Assembly: GCF_900104575.1 (NCBI RefSeq)
Contig: NZ_LT629731.1
Coordinates: 1,285,051 to 1,349,050, forward strand
DNA from: Bacillus tuaregi
GTDB lineage: Bacteria; Bacillota; Bacilli; Bacillales; Cytobacillaceae
Direction of reading: 5' to 3'
DNA: 64,000 nucleotides
Part shown: piece after piece, positions 18,212-26,112 of the stretch
Numbering within the stretch: the first letter of the stretch is position 1
Layout: every line of letters begins with the position of its first letter
Translations under genes and position numbers: made by a program
Notes under the pieces: model-generated
The model's input: the letters and a program-made list of their open reading frames with translations, nothing else
The model's database searches: none
What the model was told of the DNA's origin: nothing

Positions 18212-18370
18212 AACTTCATTCAGTAGATGTCCTCCACTTCTACAAGAGGGGGATGAATGCTAATGGTTCTTCGATTCAAGAAATGCTAGTGGTAAATGAT
18301 TAGGAGACCCATTTTTTAAATGAGTGAGCGAGAAAAACAATTCGAATCTAAATTCGATGGATGACATTGC
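18212..18370 (+). repeat. Degenerate copy A of the HEARO/IscB-omegaRNA-like repeat
   Basis: The first ~70 bases match two better copies at 33537 and 53731: AACTTCATTCAG, a CCTCCACTTC...GGGGGATGAATG hairpin and AATGGTTCTTCGATTCA. The downstream half is decayed but still has ATTTTTTAAA, GAGCGAG and AATTCG...AAATTCG segments in the same order. No protein-coding gene is associated. It fills most of the gap between the TetR gene and the antiporter and is most likely a dead relic. Confidence 0.55.
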
Positions 18371-18490
18371 TAACCTAGCTGAAGGAATGATGAAATCTCA
18401 GTAGTTTACGTTATATATTGAACATATTTGTATGATAATATATTAATGATAGAAAAAATATATAACTTTGGAAAGAAGGTGAACATATCA

Positions 18491-20011
18491 TTGGATGCAT
18501 ATGTTTGGAATACGGATGCGATTATTCTGCTTATCTCCGTTTTACTTCTAGCGGGTGTTATCACGACCAAATTATCGGCACGTCTTGGCGTACCGTCCCT
18601 CGTTCTATTTATTCTTGTTGGGATGCTGCTGGGGAATTTTGTTTATTTTGATAGTGCCCATGTTGCCCAAATGATTGGTGTACTAGCTCTTATAATTATT
18701 CTTTTTGAGGGCGGCCTCCAGACGAATATGAATACCATTCGTTCCGTCATCACCCCCTCCATCTCTCTCGCTACTATCGGTGTTTTCATCACCACAGCAC
18801 TCGTTGCCATTCCAGTCAAGTTTATCATGGGCGTAGATTGGCTGACCGCCTTTTTATTAGGCTCTATTATTGGATCAACCGATGCAGCTGCCGTTTTTGC
18901 TGTCTTAAAGGGACAGAATATTAAACCGAAAATCGGCGCTACCTTGGAAGCAGAATCAGGGTCTAATGATCCGATGGCTGTTTTTTTAACATTGGCCATT
19001 ATTCAACTGATAACGGTTCCTGACTCTAATTTCTTCACGTTGATGGGATCGTTCCTTTTACAAATGGGCTTAGGTGCATTGCTAGGGGTATTATTTGGAA
19101 AGCTGGCGATTTGGGGTCTTAACCGAATACGTTTAGATTCCAGTGGACTTTATCCTGTCTTTGCTTCAGCGTTCGTCATTCTAACCTATGGAATTACGGC
19201 ATCCTTAAAAGGCAGCGGCTTGCTTGCCGTCTATATTGCGGGGATATTAATTGGAAATGCTGATATTACCTATAAACATTCTATTGTAAGGTTTTCCGAA
19301 GGTTTTGCCTGGATGATGCAAATTTCTATGTTTGTAATTTTGGGACTTTTGGTCTTTCCGGCAGAGGTATTTACAGGAGAAATTATGTTGAAAGGGGTTA
19401 TTATTTCCGCAATTCTCATGCTGGTGGCAAGACCTGTAGCTGTTTACCTTTCAACGCTAAAGATGGGATTCACTCATAATGAGAAGCTCTTTTTATCATG
19501 GGCTGGGTTAAAGGGAGCTGTACCAATTGTACTGGCGACCTATCCTCTTTTAGCAAATGTTGACGGGGGTCAGGAAATATTTAATATTGTATTTTTTGTT
19601 GTCCTGATTAGCTGTCTTGTCCAGGGTTCAACCATTACTCCGTTAGCACATAGATTAAAGCTTATCGGACCTCAAAAAGCAACACCTATCTATTCTATCG
19701 AGTTGCTTTCATTAGGAAAAGCAGATGCAGAGATGCTTGCTTATGAAATGGAGGGGAATGCTGAGATTCTTGGCCAAAATTTAAATCAGATTCCATTCCC
19801 TAAGGGTGCACTGGTTAATGCGGTGATTCGTGACGACAAACTAATAACACCAAGTGGAAATACAGTTTTAAAAGAAGGTGACTTTCTCTATATCTTAACA
19901 AAAAGAAAAGACCTTCAAAAGGTAAAGCAATTGTTGAAAAAGGAAAAGCAGCCCACTGAAGAAAAGATTCCAGCGAGCGAAGAAGATATTCTAAAAAAGG
20001 CGATTGAGTAG
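18491..20011 (+). CDS. Potassium (cation)/proton antiporter, CPA1 type with C-terminal RCK_C/TrkA-C domain
   Basis: A ~506-residue antiporter. About 12-13 TMs of the Na+/H+ exchanger fold occupy residues ~10-395, with the ion-binding core in GSIIGSTDAAAVFAVL and the LEAESGSNDPMAV segment of NhaP2/CvrA-type proteins. A soluble TrkA-C-like domain at ~410-480 probably senses a nucleotide or ions. Such transporters expel K+ or Na+ for pH and volume control. The TTG at 18491 is chosen because AAGAAGGTGA sits 8 bases before it; an ATG at 18428 would add 21 residues without a ribosome site. It appears monocistronic and ends at a strong terminator. Confidence 0.88.
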   Translation: MDAYVWNTDAIILLISVLLLAGVITTKLSARLGVPSLVLFILVGMLLGNFVYFDSAHVAQMIGVLALIIILFEGGLQTNMNTIRSVITPSISLATIGVFITTALVAIPVKFIMGVDWLTAFLLGSIIGSTDAAAVFAVLKGQNIKPKIGATLEAESGSNDPMAVFLTLAIIQLITVPDSNFFTLMGSFLLQMGLGALLGVLFGKLAIWGLNRIRLDSSGLYPVFASAFVILTYGITASLKGSGLLAVYIAGILIGNADITYKHSIVRFSEGFAWMMQISMFVILGLLVFPAEVFTGEIMLKGVIISAILMLVARPVAVYLSTLKMGFTHNEKLFLSWAGLKGAVPIVLATYPLLANVDGGQEIFNIVFFVVLISCLVQGSTITPLAHRLKLIGPQKATPIYSIELLSLGKADAEMLAYEMEGNAEILGQNLNQIPFPKGALVNAVIRDDKLITPSGNTVLKEGDFLYILTKRKDLQKVKQLLKKEKQPTEEKIPASEEDILKKAIE

Positions 20012-20024
20012 AAATATGAAGGAT

Positions 20025-20090
20025 GCATGGGTACGGTTCTCCTGCTTTCGAATTCGGAAGCGAGAGAACCGTACCCATGCTTGTTTGTGT
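20025..20090 (+). terminator. Terminator after the antiporter
   Basis: A perfect 17-bp stem (GCATGGGTACGGTTCTC with GAGAACCGTACCCATGC) is followed by TTGTTTGTG. Confidence 0.85.
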
Positions 20091-20171
20091 TATCATTTAT
20101 TAAGTATTTATAAATTTATAAGAATCAGAAATGTTAGTGTTTATAATAGATCTTGTGAAAGGGTTCTGGTG

Positions 20172-20882
20172 ATGGTTGTGAATGAACGTATTTTGCTTGT
20201 AGAGGATGATCGTGAGATTGCGAGAATTGTATGTGACTTCCTGCGGAAGGCAGGGTATTTTGTGACTTGGGCCTCGACCGGGAAGGAGGGCTGGGAGGAT
20301 TTCAGGCAGGAGGAGTACGATTTGGTGCTGGTGGATTTAATGTTGCCGGAGATGGATGGATTCACACTTTGCAAAAGGATTCGTCTCGAAAGTGAGATAC
20401 CTGTTCTGATTATTAGTGCGAGAAATGAACAGGAGAGTCTTGTTCACGGCTTAGATATTGGGGCTGATGATTATGTAACAAAGCCGTTTCGTCTTGAGGA
20501 GCTTCAGGCCAGGATCAGTTCACATTTGCGTAGATACCGCCGCTATTTAAAGAAAGACCAAGAGGAGAATCAAACCAGCTATCTTGATGGTTTAAAAATT
20601 GATTTTGTAAAAGAAGCGGTTTACCACTACGATGAGCCGTTGTTATTAACAGCGAAGGAAAAGGATTTGCTTTTTCTTTTAGCTAAAAATCCCTTTCAAA
20701 CGTTCTCTAAAGCCGAGCTTTTTCAGCATCTTTGGCAGCAGGATGACCAGAACGGGAATCATACGGTAACCGTTCATATCAAAAGCCTTCGAACAAAGCT
20801 GAAGGATGAAATGAAGTCAGCTAAATATATCCAAACCGTATGGGGTGTCGGCTATCGTTTTATAGGTGAACCCAATCCATGA
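20172..20882 (+). CDS. OmpR/PhoB-family response regulator
   Basis: A ~236-residue regulator with receiver (~5-115; acidic pair VEDD, phospho-Asp in VLVDLMLPEMDG, Lys in VTKPF) and winged-helix DNA-binding domain (~140-232; LLTAKEKDLLFLL, VTVHIKSLRTKL, VWGVGYRF). The ATG at 20172 follows GAAAGGG at 8 bases; sequence upstream reads open but has no ribosome site. It overlaps the kinase gene downstream (ATGA) and forms a three-gene unit with a lipoprotein. The B. subtilis BaeS/BaeR- and CssRS-like systems share this layout, but no specific orthology is claimed. Confidence 0.92.
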   Translation: MVVNERILLVEDDREIARIVCDFLRKAGYFVTWASTGKEGWEDFRQEEYDLVLVDLMLPEMDGFTLCKRIRLESEIPVLIISARNEQESLVHGLDIGADDYVTKPFRLEELQARISSHLRRYRRYLKKDQEENQTSYLDGLKIDFVKEAVYHYDEPLLLTAKEKDLLFLLAKNPFQTFSKAELFQHLWQQDDQNGNHTVTVHIKSLRTKLKDEMKSAKYIQTVWGVGYRFIGEPNP

Positions 20883-22357
20883 AAATCAAATATTGGTTAA
20901 TGCTGAGTTATTTTATCGTTATGCTTCTTCCGGTAGCGGCCCTCTTTACGTTATACTTCATGATTAGCGAATATGATAAAAAGCAGGATTTAATTGAGTT
21001 CATGGAGGTTAGAAATACACTGACAGGCCTAGAACCAATATTAGAGGATATTCAGCTCTATGAAATTCAAAATGAGGAGTCCTACGAGCATATAGAGAAA
21101 CAGGTAAATGAGTCCATAAAAATTTCCTTGTACCGCCAAGATGGTGTGACGTTATATTCATCCATTCAAGAGCCATTTTCAGATTTATTTTACCAAACGA
21201 ACCTCGAGAAGCTCTATGAAAATTTAAATGAAGTGCAAAAGAATTTACGCACCTATTCATATAAAAAGCCCGTTTTTGATAAAGGCGTGCTCGTTGGTAT
21301 TTATGAAGTGACGATTGGCCGAGAGAAATGGATTGAAATGGTGCAGAAGCGCTCCCTAGTTCTTGGGATCCTTTTTCTGATCTTTTTCACGATAACCTAC
21401 ACTGTAGTTGTTATTCTCCTGAATCGTAAGCTGAATCGACCGCTGCAGCAGCTACGCACACAAATGACAGCCTTCGCAAATGGACAAACAATACAGGAGC
21501 CCGTCCGTCATAGCAAGGATGAAATTGGAGAGGTCTTGCAGCATTTTTATCAAATGAAGGATCAAATTGAACAAGCACGTAAAGAACTAGCTAATCAGCA
21601 GAAGGAAAAGGAATTTATTGTCGCTTCCTTAACGCATGATTTGAAAACTCCGCTAACGGTCATTCAAGCCTATGCTGAGGCATTAGAAAATCAAGAACAA
21701 CTGTCAGCACAGGAGAGACAGGAGTATCAAACGATCCTTTTTGAAAAGCTATCTTATATGAAGCAAATGCTCGATGACTTAGGCGTCTATACGGCGCTTC
21801 AATCTTCAAGAGAAGAGGTGGAGCTGGTTATAGTAGACGGGGATGAGTTTTTTGATATGCTATTGGCTGGCTATGAGGAGCCCTGTCGTAGAAAAGGTAT
21901 TGTTTTACAGGTTGAACAGGCTGTAGAGTCTTATTATGAAGTGAGTGTCAAACACATGGTACGAATTGTGGATAATTTGATGACAAATGGAATCCGTCAT
22001 ACAAAGGAAGGCAGGCATATTTGGCTTGGAGCTATTTCAAGTTCAGAGACTTTGCCTAATTGGATATTTCCTCCCTTTTATCAGGAAGTGGAAGGATGGC
22101 GACAGGATGGGACACTTATCATCATTCAAAATGAAGGAATCGGAATCCCTAAAGACCTGCAGGATAGAATGTTTCAGCCTTTTGTTCAAGGAGAGGATGC
22201 CAGGGGACAAGGCGGTAGCTCTGGTCTCGGTCTAAGTGTGGCGAAAATTCTGATTGAAAAACATAGCGGGAAAATAAAACTATGGTCAGCAGAGGGATAT
22301 GGAACATTGGTTGCCTGCTGGCTGCAAGAAAGAGAGTCGTTGATGAATGAAAATTAA
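20879..22357 (+). CDS. Sensor histidine kinase of the 20-kb two-component system
   Basis: A 492-residue membrane kinase: TM1 ~8-28, extracytoplasmic sensor ~30-155, TM2 ~160-182, HAMP ~183-237, HisKA with the phospho-accepting His in SLTHDLKTPLTVIQAY, and HATPase with N-box DNLMTNGIRHT, EGIGIP and SGLGLSVAK. The G1/G2 boxes are intact, so it should be active. It is translationally coupled to the response regulator upstream and to the lipoprotein downstream (11-base overlap), suggesting the lipoprotein is part of the sensing or a target. The signal is unknown; envelope stress is an inference from the lipoprotein. Confidence 0.92.
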   Translation: MKIKYWLMLSYFIVMLLPVAALFTLYFMISEYDKKQDLIEFMEVRNTLTGLEPILEDIQLYEIQNEESYEHIEKQVNESIKISLYRQDGVTLYSSIQEPFSDLFYQTNLEKLYENLNEVQKNLRTYSYKKPVFDKGVLVGIYEVTIGREKWIEMVQKRSLVLGILFLIFFTITYTVVVILLNRKLNRPLQQLRTQMTAFANGQTIQEPVRHSKDEIGEVLQHFYQMKDQIEQARKELANQQKEKEFIVASLTHDLKTPLTVIQAYAEALENQEQLSAQERQEYQTILFEKLSYMKQMLDDLGVYTALQSSREEVELVIVDGDEFFDMLLAGYEEPCRRKGIVLQVEQAVESYYEVSVKHMVRIVDNLMTNGIRHTKEGRHIWLGAISSSETLPNWIFPPFYQEVEGWRQDGTLIIIQNEGIGIPKDLQDRMFQPFVQGEDARGQGGSSGLGLSVAKILIEKHSGKIKLWSAEGYGTLVACWLQERESLMNEN

Positions 22358-23417
22358 AAAACTAATATATGGAGTACTTGTCAGTATGACCTTATTAGCG
22401 GGGTGTTCAGGGGAAATGGCAGCTTCTTCTGAGGATATTATTGCAAATGTGTTGGATAGCGAGAATAAATTTGAAGCTTATTATGGGAAGGCCGTCATGA
22501 AGCATTATGAGGGTAAGGAATTAATGGGTGAAATGGAATTGGAGGAGTTTGCCGGAAAGGATGGAAAACGAAAGATTATTACAACTGACAAGCTAAAGGG
22601 TGATGCGACTGCCTATTCGGTCAATGATGGAAAGGAAATCCTGTCATACGAGGAAGGCAGTGATGTTGCACATAGATTGGATTTAGTTATGGATGAAAAT
22701 ACAGCAACGATGACACAAAAGGAACAATTAACGATGTTGTTTGATGGAATCAAGGAAACTCATACCATTGAAATAGCGGAAGAGAAAAAAATTCTGGATT
22801 TTGATACGTATCATTTAAAGGCAACAGCAAAATCAAAGGATGCTATTTTAGGAGATATGGAGTTTTGGGTCGACCAAAAAACTTGGTTTGTCCTGAAGTC
22901 GATCACGATTGCAGGGGATATCCGTTCGGAAATAGAATATACCGAAATACAATTTTCGCCTAATTTTACAGAAGAAACCTTTACTTTGGACCTTCCTGAA
23001 AACGTTGAAGTAAAAGATTTGGAGTCCGAATTCCAATCGCAGACTGGGTCTGTGGAGGAGGCAGCAAAGGCACTGGGTGAACCCTTTCTCCTTTTTCATG
23101 ACAGTGCTGCTGAGCTTGAGAGTGTAGAATGGTATGAACTAAAGGGAGAAATCAATCGAACCGAAGTAAATATTCTATATAAAAAGGAAAATATCCCGTC
23201 CTTTATGTTAACGGTGTTCCCAACTCCAGAAGAACCTGGTATGGAAATTCAAGAGGGTGACTATAAAGTTCGCGGACAAAATGCAGAATATATGAAGGAA
23301 ATCAAATCAATCAGTTGGGATGAAAACGGCTTACGGTACTCCATTATGATTCAGCATCCTGACCTGACAATAGAAGAGGTTGTTCAATTAGCAGAAAACA
23401 TGGAATTAAGTAAGTAA
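22347..23417 (+). CDS. LolA-like/DUF4367-type lipoprotein
   Basis: A 356-residue secreted lipoprotein with signal and lipobox LLAGC (Cys ~20). Residues ~30-230 resemble the LolA/LppX-like beta fold found in Bacillus lipoprotein-sorting-like proteins (COG2834), and the C-terminal ~110 residues resemble the DUF4367 module (SWDENGLRYSIMIQHPDLTIEEVVQLAENM). It overlaps the kinase gene by 11 bases, so it is made together with the two-component system and may sense envelope state or modulate the kinase. Exact ligand unknown. Confidence 0.75.
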   Translation: MKIKKLIYGVLVSMTLLAGCSGEMAASSEDIIANVLDSENKFEAYYGKAVMKHYEGKELMGEMELEEFAGKDGKRKIITTDKLKGDATAYSVNDGKEILSYEEGSDVAHRLDLVMDENTATMTQKEQLTMLFDGIKETHTIEIAEEKKILDFDTYHLKATAKSKDAILGDMEFWVDQKTWFVLKSITIAGDIRSEIEYTEIQFSPNFTEETFTLDLPENVEVKDLESEFQSQTGSVEEAAKALGEPFLLFHDSAAELESVEWYELKGEINRTEVNILYKKENIPSFMLTVFPTPEEPGMEIQEGDYKVRGQNAEYMKEIKSISWDENGLRYSIMIQHPDLTIEEVVQLAENMELSK

Positions 23418-23423
23418 TAGTAG

Positions 23424-23462
23424 ATGAAAAGAAAGTGGCCCTTGGGCTTACTTTCTTTTCAT
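23424..23462. terminator. Bidirectional terminator
   Basis: GAAAAGAAAGT / ACTTTCTTTTC stem between convergent genes, with T-rich tails on both strands. Confidence 0.8.
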
Positions 23463-23469
23463 TGTTTGA

Positions 23470-24036
23470 TTATTGATCGTGCCACATGTATTTGTCACCA
23501 GTAGCCTTCTGGGCTATTTGAATACCGACTGCTGCGCCTTGACCGGCTGCAACCATGACTTGACTAGGAATTCCGGCTAGTAACCCGGCAATGTAAAGAT
23601 TCGGAATATGGGTGGTGCCGTCTTGAGTCACTCCGACAATTTTTTTAATTTTTCCGCTCTTAATGTTTTCATTTACACCGATGTCAAAGTTGAGGGCTTC
23701 CAATAGACTTGTATCTAGGTTTGTTGCCACCACAACATAGTCACAGTCATAGGCTTCTCCGTCAGCTATTAAAGAAAATCCAGACTCATCTTGCTTCAAT
23801 GTTTCTACGGCAATGTGCTTGATTTCGGCAAAATCGATTAACTGACTTTGATAGATCGACAATAAATCATCCCCTGATAGCCCCGGTGCTCCAAGGTTAT
23901 TTCTGATGGAGGATACCTTTTTAATCTGGGATTGGCCGCTATCAAACACTACCGTTCTTAAACCAGCATGTCCTGTAAAAAGAGCGGCAGCAAGCCCGCT
24001 AATCCCGCCACCGATAACCGCAACATCATACTTCAC
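23470..24036 (-). CDS. NAD(P)/FAD-dependent oxidoreductase, small thioredoxin-reductase-like
   Basis: A ~188-residue flavoprotein. The FAD-binding GxGxxG is at the N-terminus (KYDVAVIGGGISGLAAAL) and the second FAD motif near the C-terminus (IPNLYIAGLLAG...AAGQGAAVGIQIA). It is much shorter than thioredoxin reductase (~310) and lacks the NADPH domain with the redox CxxC, so it probably oxidises a small thiol or serves another partner. The GTG at 24036 is chosen because AGGAGTGG lies 5-6 bases upstream; an in-frame upstream start adds 18 unlikely residues. Confidence 0.78.
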   Translation of the reverse strand: MKYDVAVIGGGISGLAAALFTGHAGLRTVVFDSGQSQIKKVSSIRNNLGAPGLSGDDLLSIYQSQLIDFAEIKHIAVETLKQDESGFSLIADGEAYDCDYVVVATNLDTSLLEALNFDIGVNENIKSGKIKKIVGVTQDGTTHIPNLYIAGLLAGIPSQVMVAAGQGAAVGIQIAQKATGDKYMWHDQ

Positions 24037-24243
24037 TACAACCACTCCTATTCTACTAAAATAATCTCCAGTTTCAGTATATACCACCAATTCTAAGTAA
24101 ACCGACCAAATATTTACAACCTTGTGAATTGTTAGGTGGAAGAAAGAGGTGCTTCAAGTGTTGATCTATTAATCTAGTTATTCACCTCTTATAGTGGTTA
24201 GAAGGATTGCGAATAAAAATATAAAAATTGATCTTAATCAATT

Positions 24244-24262
24244 AATAATGAGAATCATTATC
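24244..24262. promoter_or_regulatory. Fur box
   Basis: AATAATGAGAATCATTATC matches the 19-bp Fur consensus at 17 positions and lies between TTAATA (-35-like, 24242-24247) and TATAAT (-10, 24264-24269), so Fur binding would block RNA polymerase when iron is plentiful. The transcript would lead into the HMA-like gene at 24371. Confidence 0.8.
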
Positions 24263-24370
24263 ATATAATGACATTAGAAGAACAGTAAGCTACATGTTTT
24301 AAAACATACATGACAGATTGTAACAGTGCTTTTAAAAATACAAATCATTAACAATGGAAGAGGGATAAAG

Positions 24371-24616
24371 ATGACACAGTTAACTTTATATGTACAAGGA
24401 ATCAGTTATGTTGATCATTTACATGCGATTGAACAGTGCATCCAAAATTTGCGCGGAATCGAGTCAGTAAAGGGGACGCTGCCAAAAGGAAAGATTACGG
24501 TGAAATTCAAGCAAAGCTTTGTTAGCACAAGGGATATCGTAGGCAGAATTGAAGCGCATGGCTTTGAAGTTGTAAAAAAAATACAAAGGGAACATCGTTT
24601 TAGTGCTTTTAATTAA
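24371..24616 (+). CDS. HMA-fold protein lacking the CxxC metal site, Fur-controlled
   Basis: An 81-residue protein with the beta-alpha-beta-beta-alpha-beta pattern of heavy-metal-associated (HMA/CopZ) domains: TLYVQGISYVDHLHAIEQCI, then RGIESVKGTLPKGKITVKF, then DIVGRIEAHGFEV. In CopZ the first loop reads GMxCxxC; here it reads GISYVDH, so the copper-binding cysteines are missing (a Cys remains at the end of helix 1). The ATG at 24371 has AAGAGGG upstream. The Fur box ~110 bases upstream points to iron limitation as the inducer, so the protein may bind another ligand or partner. It is not a copper chaperone in the usual sense. Confidence 0.7.
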   Translation: MTQLTLYVQGISYVDHLHAIEQCIQNLRGIESVKGTLPKGKITVKFKQSFVSTRDIVGRIEAHGFEVVKKIQREHRFSAFN

Positions 24617-24758
24617 GGCTCTGTTAAACGTGACATGATGAGTGTTGATTTTCGTTCCGTCCACTTCGCGCACCTTAAGGCGTCTTAATAAAAATACATC
24701 TTTTTTTGGTTGATTTTAATTTTCTAAGGAATTCATCCACATCCTTTGGAGTAATCTG

Positions 24759-24777
24759 CATATGCTGTATTATAACA
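24759..24777 (+). promoter_or_regulatory. Conserved promoter-like motif before yhfH copy 1
   Basis: CATATGCTGTATTATAACA, 48 bases before the start codon, is shared with the two other yhfH paralogues at nearly the same distance. CATATGCT resembles a sigma-E -10 (CATAnnnT). Confidence 0.45.
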
Positions 24778-24825
24778 GTTTGAACTGATGTGTTCTGTGT
24801 ATAACAAAAAAGGGGGGACAGTTAG

Positions 24826-24960
24826 ATGTTACAAAATCCGATTGAATTTTTTAGAGAATTACCGAATAAAACTTGTGCCGAGTGTGGACAGCCGATTGAG
24901 GAACAGGCAGAATCCTATTTGATGGAATGTGACCGCTGCTTGTCAAAGAGGATGGAATAA
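24826..24960 (+). CDS. yhfH: YhfH-family zinc-ribbon-like miniprotein, copy 1
   Basis: A 44-residue protein (starts MLQNPIEFFRELP, ends in KRME). Four cysteines form two pairs, CAEC at 17-20 and CDRC at 35-38, which suggests one structural zinc. GGGGGGACA precedes the ATG. Two paralogues with the same length and spacing lie at 33370 and 36655. Function unknown; YhfH-type proteins are common in spore formers. Confidence 0.85.
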   Translation: MLQNPIEFFRELPNKTCAECGQPIEEQAESYLMECDRCLSKRME

Positions 24961-24992
24961 TCATAACAAATCGATACTGATATGATCGTTTT

Positions 24993-25019
24993 AACCTCCT
25001 TGTAATTGGAGGTTTTTTG
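24993..25019 (+). terminator. Terminator after yhfH copy 1
   Basis: AACCTCC / GGAGGTT stem with a T run. The remaining ~230 bases before the methyltransferase gene show no gene or recognisable element. Confidence 0.8.
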
Positions 25020-25247
25020 CGTTGAAGCCGCTTGCTTGAAAATGTAACATGGAGGAGTGAAGAACGCGTCTATTCTCTCTAGTTTAGGGCGATGTATGGA
25101 AATAAACTAGCTATATTTTCCTTATCGTTCACCATTCAGTTTGGTTCTTACATATGGTTATGAATTGATGGTAGTTTTTTGGAGAAAAATAAACAGGAAG
25201 AAGCAATCGAAATATCTCGACGCTTCTAGTTGAAAGGAGTTATTCTG

Positions 25248-25958
25248 ATGGCGTTTTACAAGAGCTTGGCACCATTTTATGATGAGATTTTCCCTGTAAA
25301 TGAGACCGCTTGTTCCTTTTTATTGTCCTATTTTGAACAGGCTGATGCCGTATTAGATGTTGGGGCTGGTACGGGAAATATGGCAGTGGCGCTCACTGAA
25401 AGGGGGCTACAGGTTATTGCGGCAGAGCCTGATGAAACAATGGCAGATTATATTGGTCAAAAGGCGGCTAAAAATAATGTATCCGTCCCTGTTCATATCA
25501 AATCTATGCTGGAAATCAATCAAATACAAGATAAGGTGGAAGGAATCTATTGTATTGGCAATACTGTTCCACATCTACAGAATCAAGAGGAACTGAAGCT
25601 ATTTATACAGAAATGCTACGATAGCCTGAAGAGCGATGAGAGATTTATTCTTCAGCTTGTTAATTATGAAAAAGTATTGGCTTCCGTTGAAGAATTTTCA
25701 TTTCCGGTTATTCAAAAGGATTCCTTAATCTTCAAGAGGGTTTATGAAAAAGTGGACGATAAAATCATGTTTACGACTCATTTAACCGTAAATGATGATA
25801 CGTTCTCTAACTCAATTCCATTGATTCCTGTTACGGCACAGCTGTTATTACCCGTTCTTGAAGAGATTGGTTTTACAGTGGAACAGGTATACGGAAATTT
25901 TGCTCGACAGGAATATTCAAAGCATTCGCCTGCTCTTGTTGTAGTAGCGAGAAAATAG
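25248..25958 (+). CDS. Class I SAM-dependent methyltransferase
   Basis: A ~236-residue enzyme. The SAM-binding motif I is DAVLDVGAGTGNMAVAL (~39-55), followed by the acidic loop VIAAEPDETM and motif YCIGNTVPHLQNQEEL. These fix the Rossmann methyltransferase class but not the substrate; small-molecule or tRNA targets are both possible. AAAGGAGT lies 7 bases before the ATG. It stands alone between two terminator-bounded units. Confidence 0.85.
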   Translation: MAFYKSLAPFYDEIFPVNETACSFLLSYFEQADAVLDVGAGTGNMAVALTERGLQVIAAEPDETMADYIGQKAAKNNVSVPVHIKSMLEINQIQDKVEGIYCIGNTVPHLQNQEELKLFIQKCYDSLKSDERFILQLVNYEKVLASVEEFSFPVIQKDSLIFKRVYEKVDDKIMFTTHLTVNDDTFSNSIPLIPVTAQLLLPVLEEIGFTVEQVYGNFARQEYSKHSPALVVVARK

Positions 25959-26112
25959 AATATACAGAAAACGATTAATGATTCCTATTTAGCTGCTAGA
26001 TACTCATATTGCTAGCAAACCAATTCCATTCATTTTTCATAAAAAACCTATTATTTTGTAACCTTTCCTCGGATAGCTAGTCTAATATAGTAAAGAGGAA
26101 AGAGTGGTGAGT

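Noticed and set aside
24371-24616. Copper chaperone CopZ
   Set aside because: The GMxCxxC metal loop is absent and the control region has a Fur box rather than a CsoR-type site.
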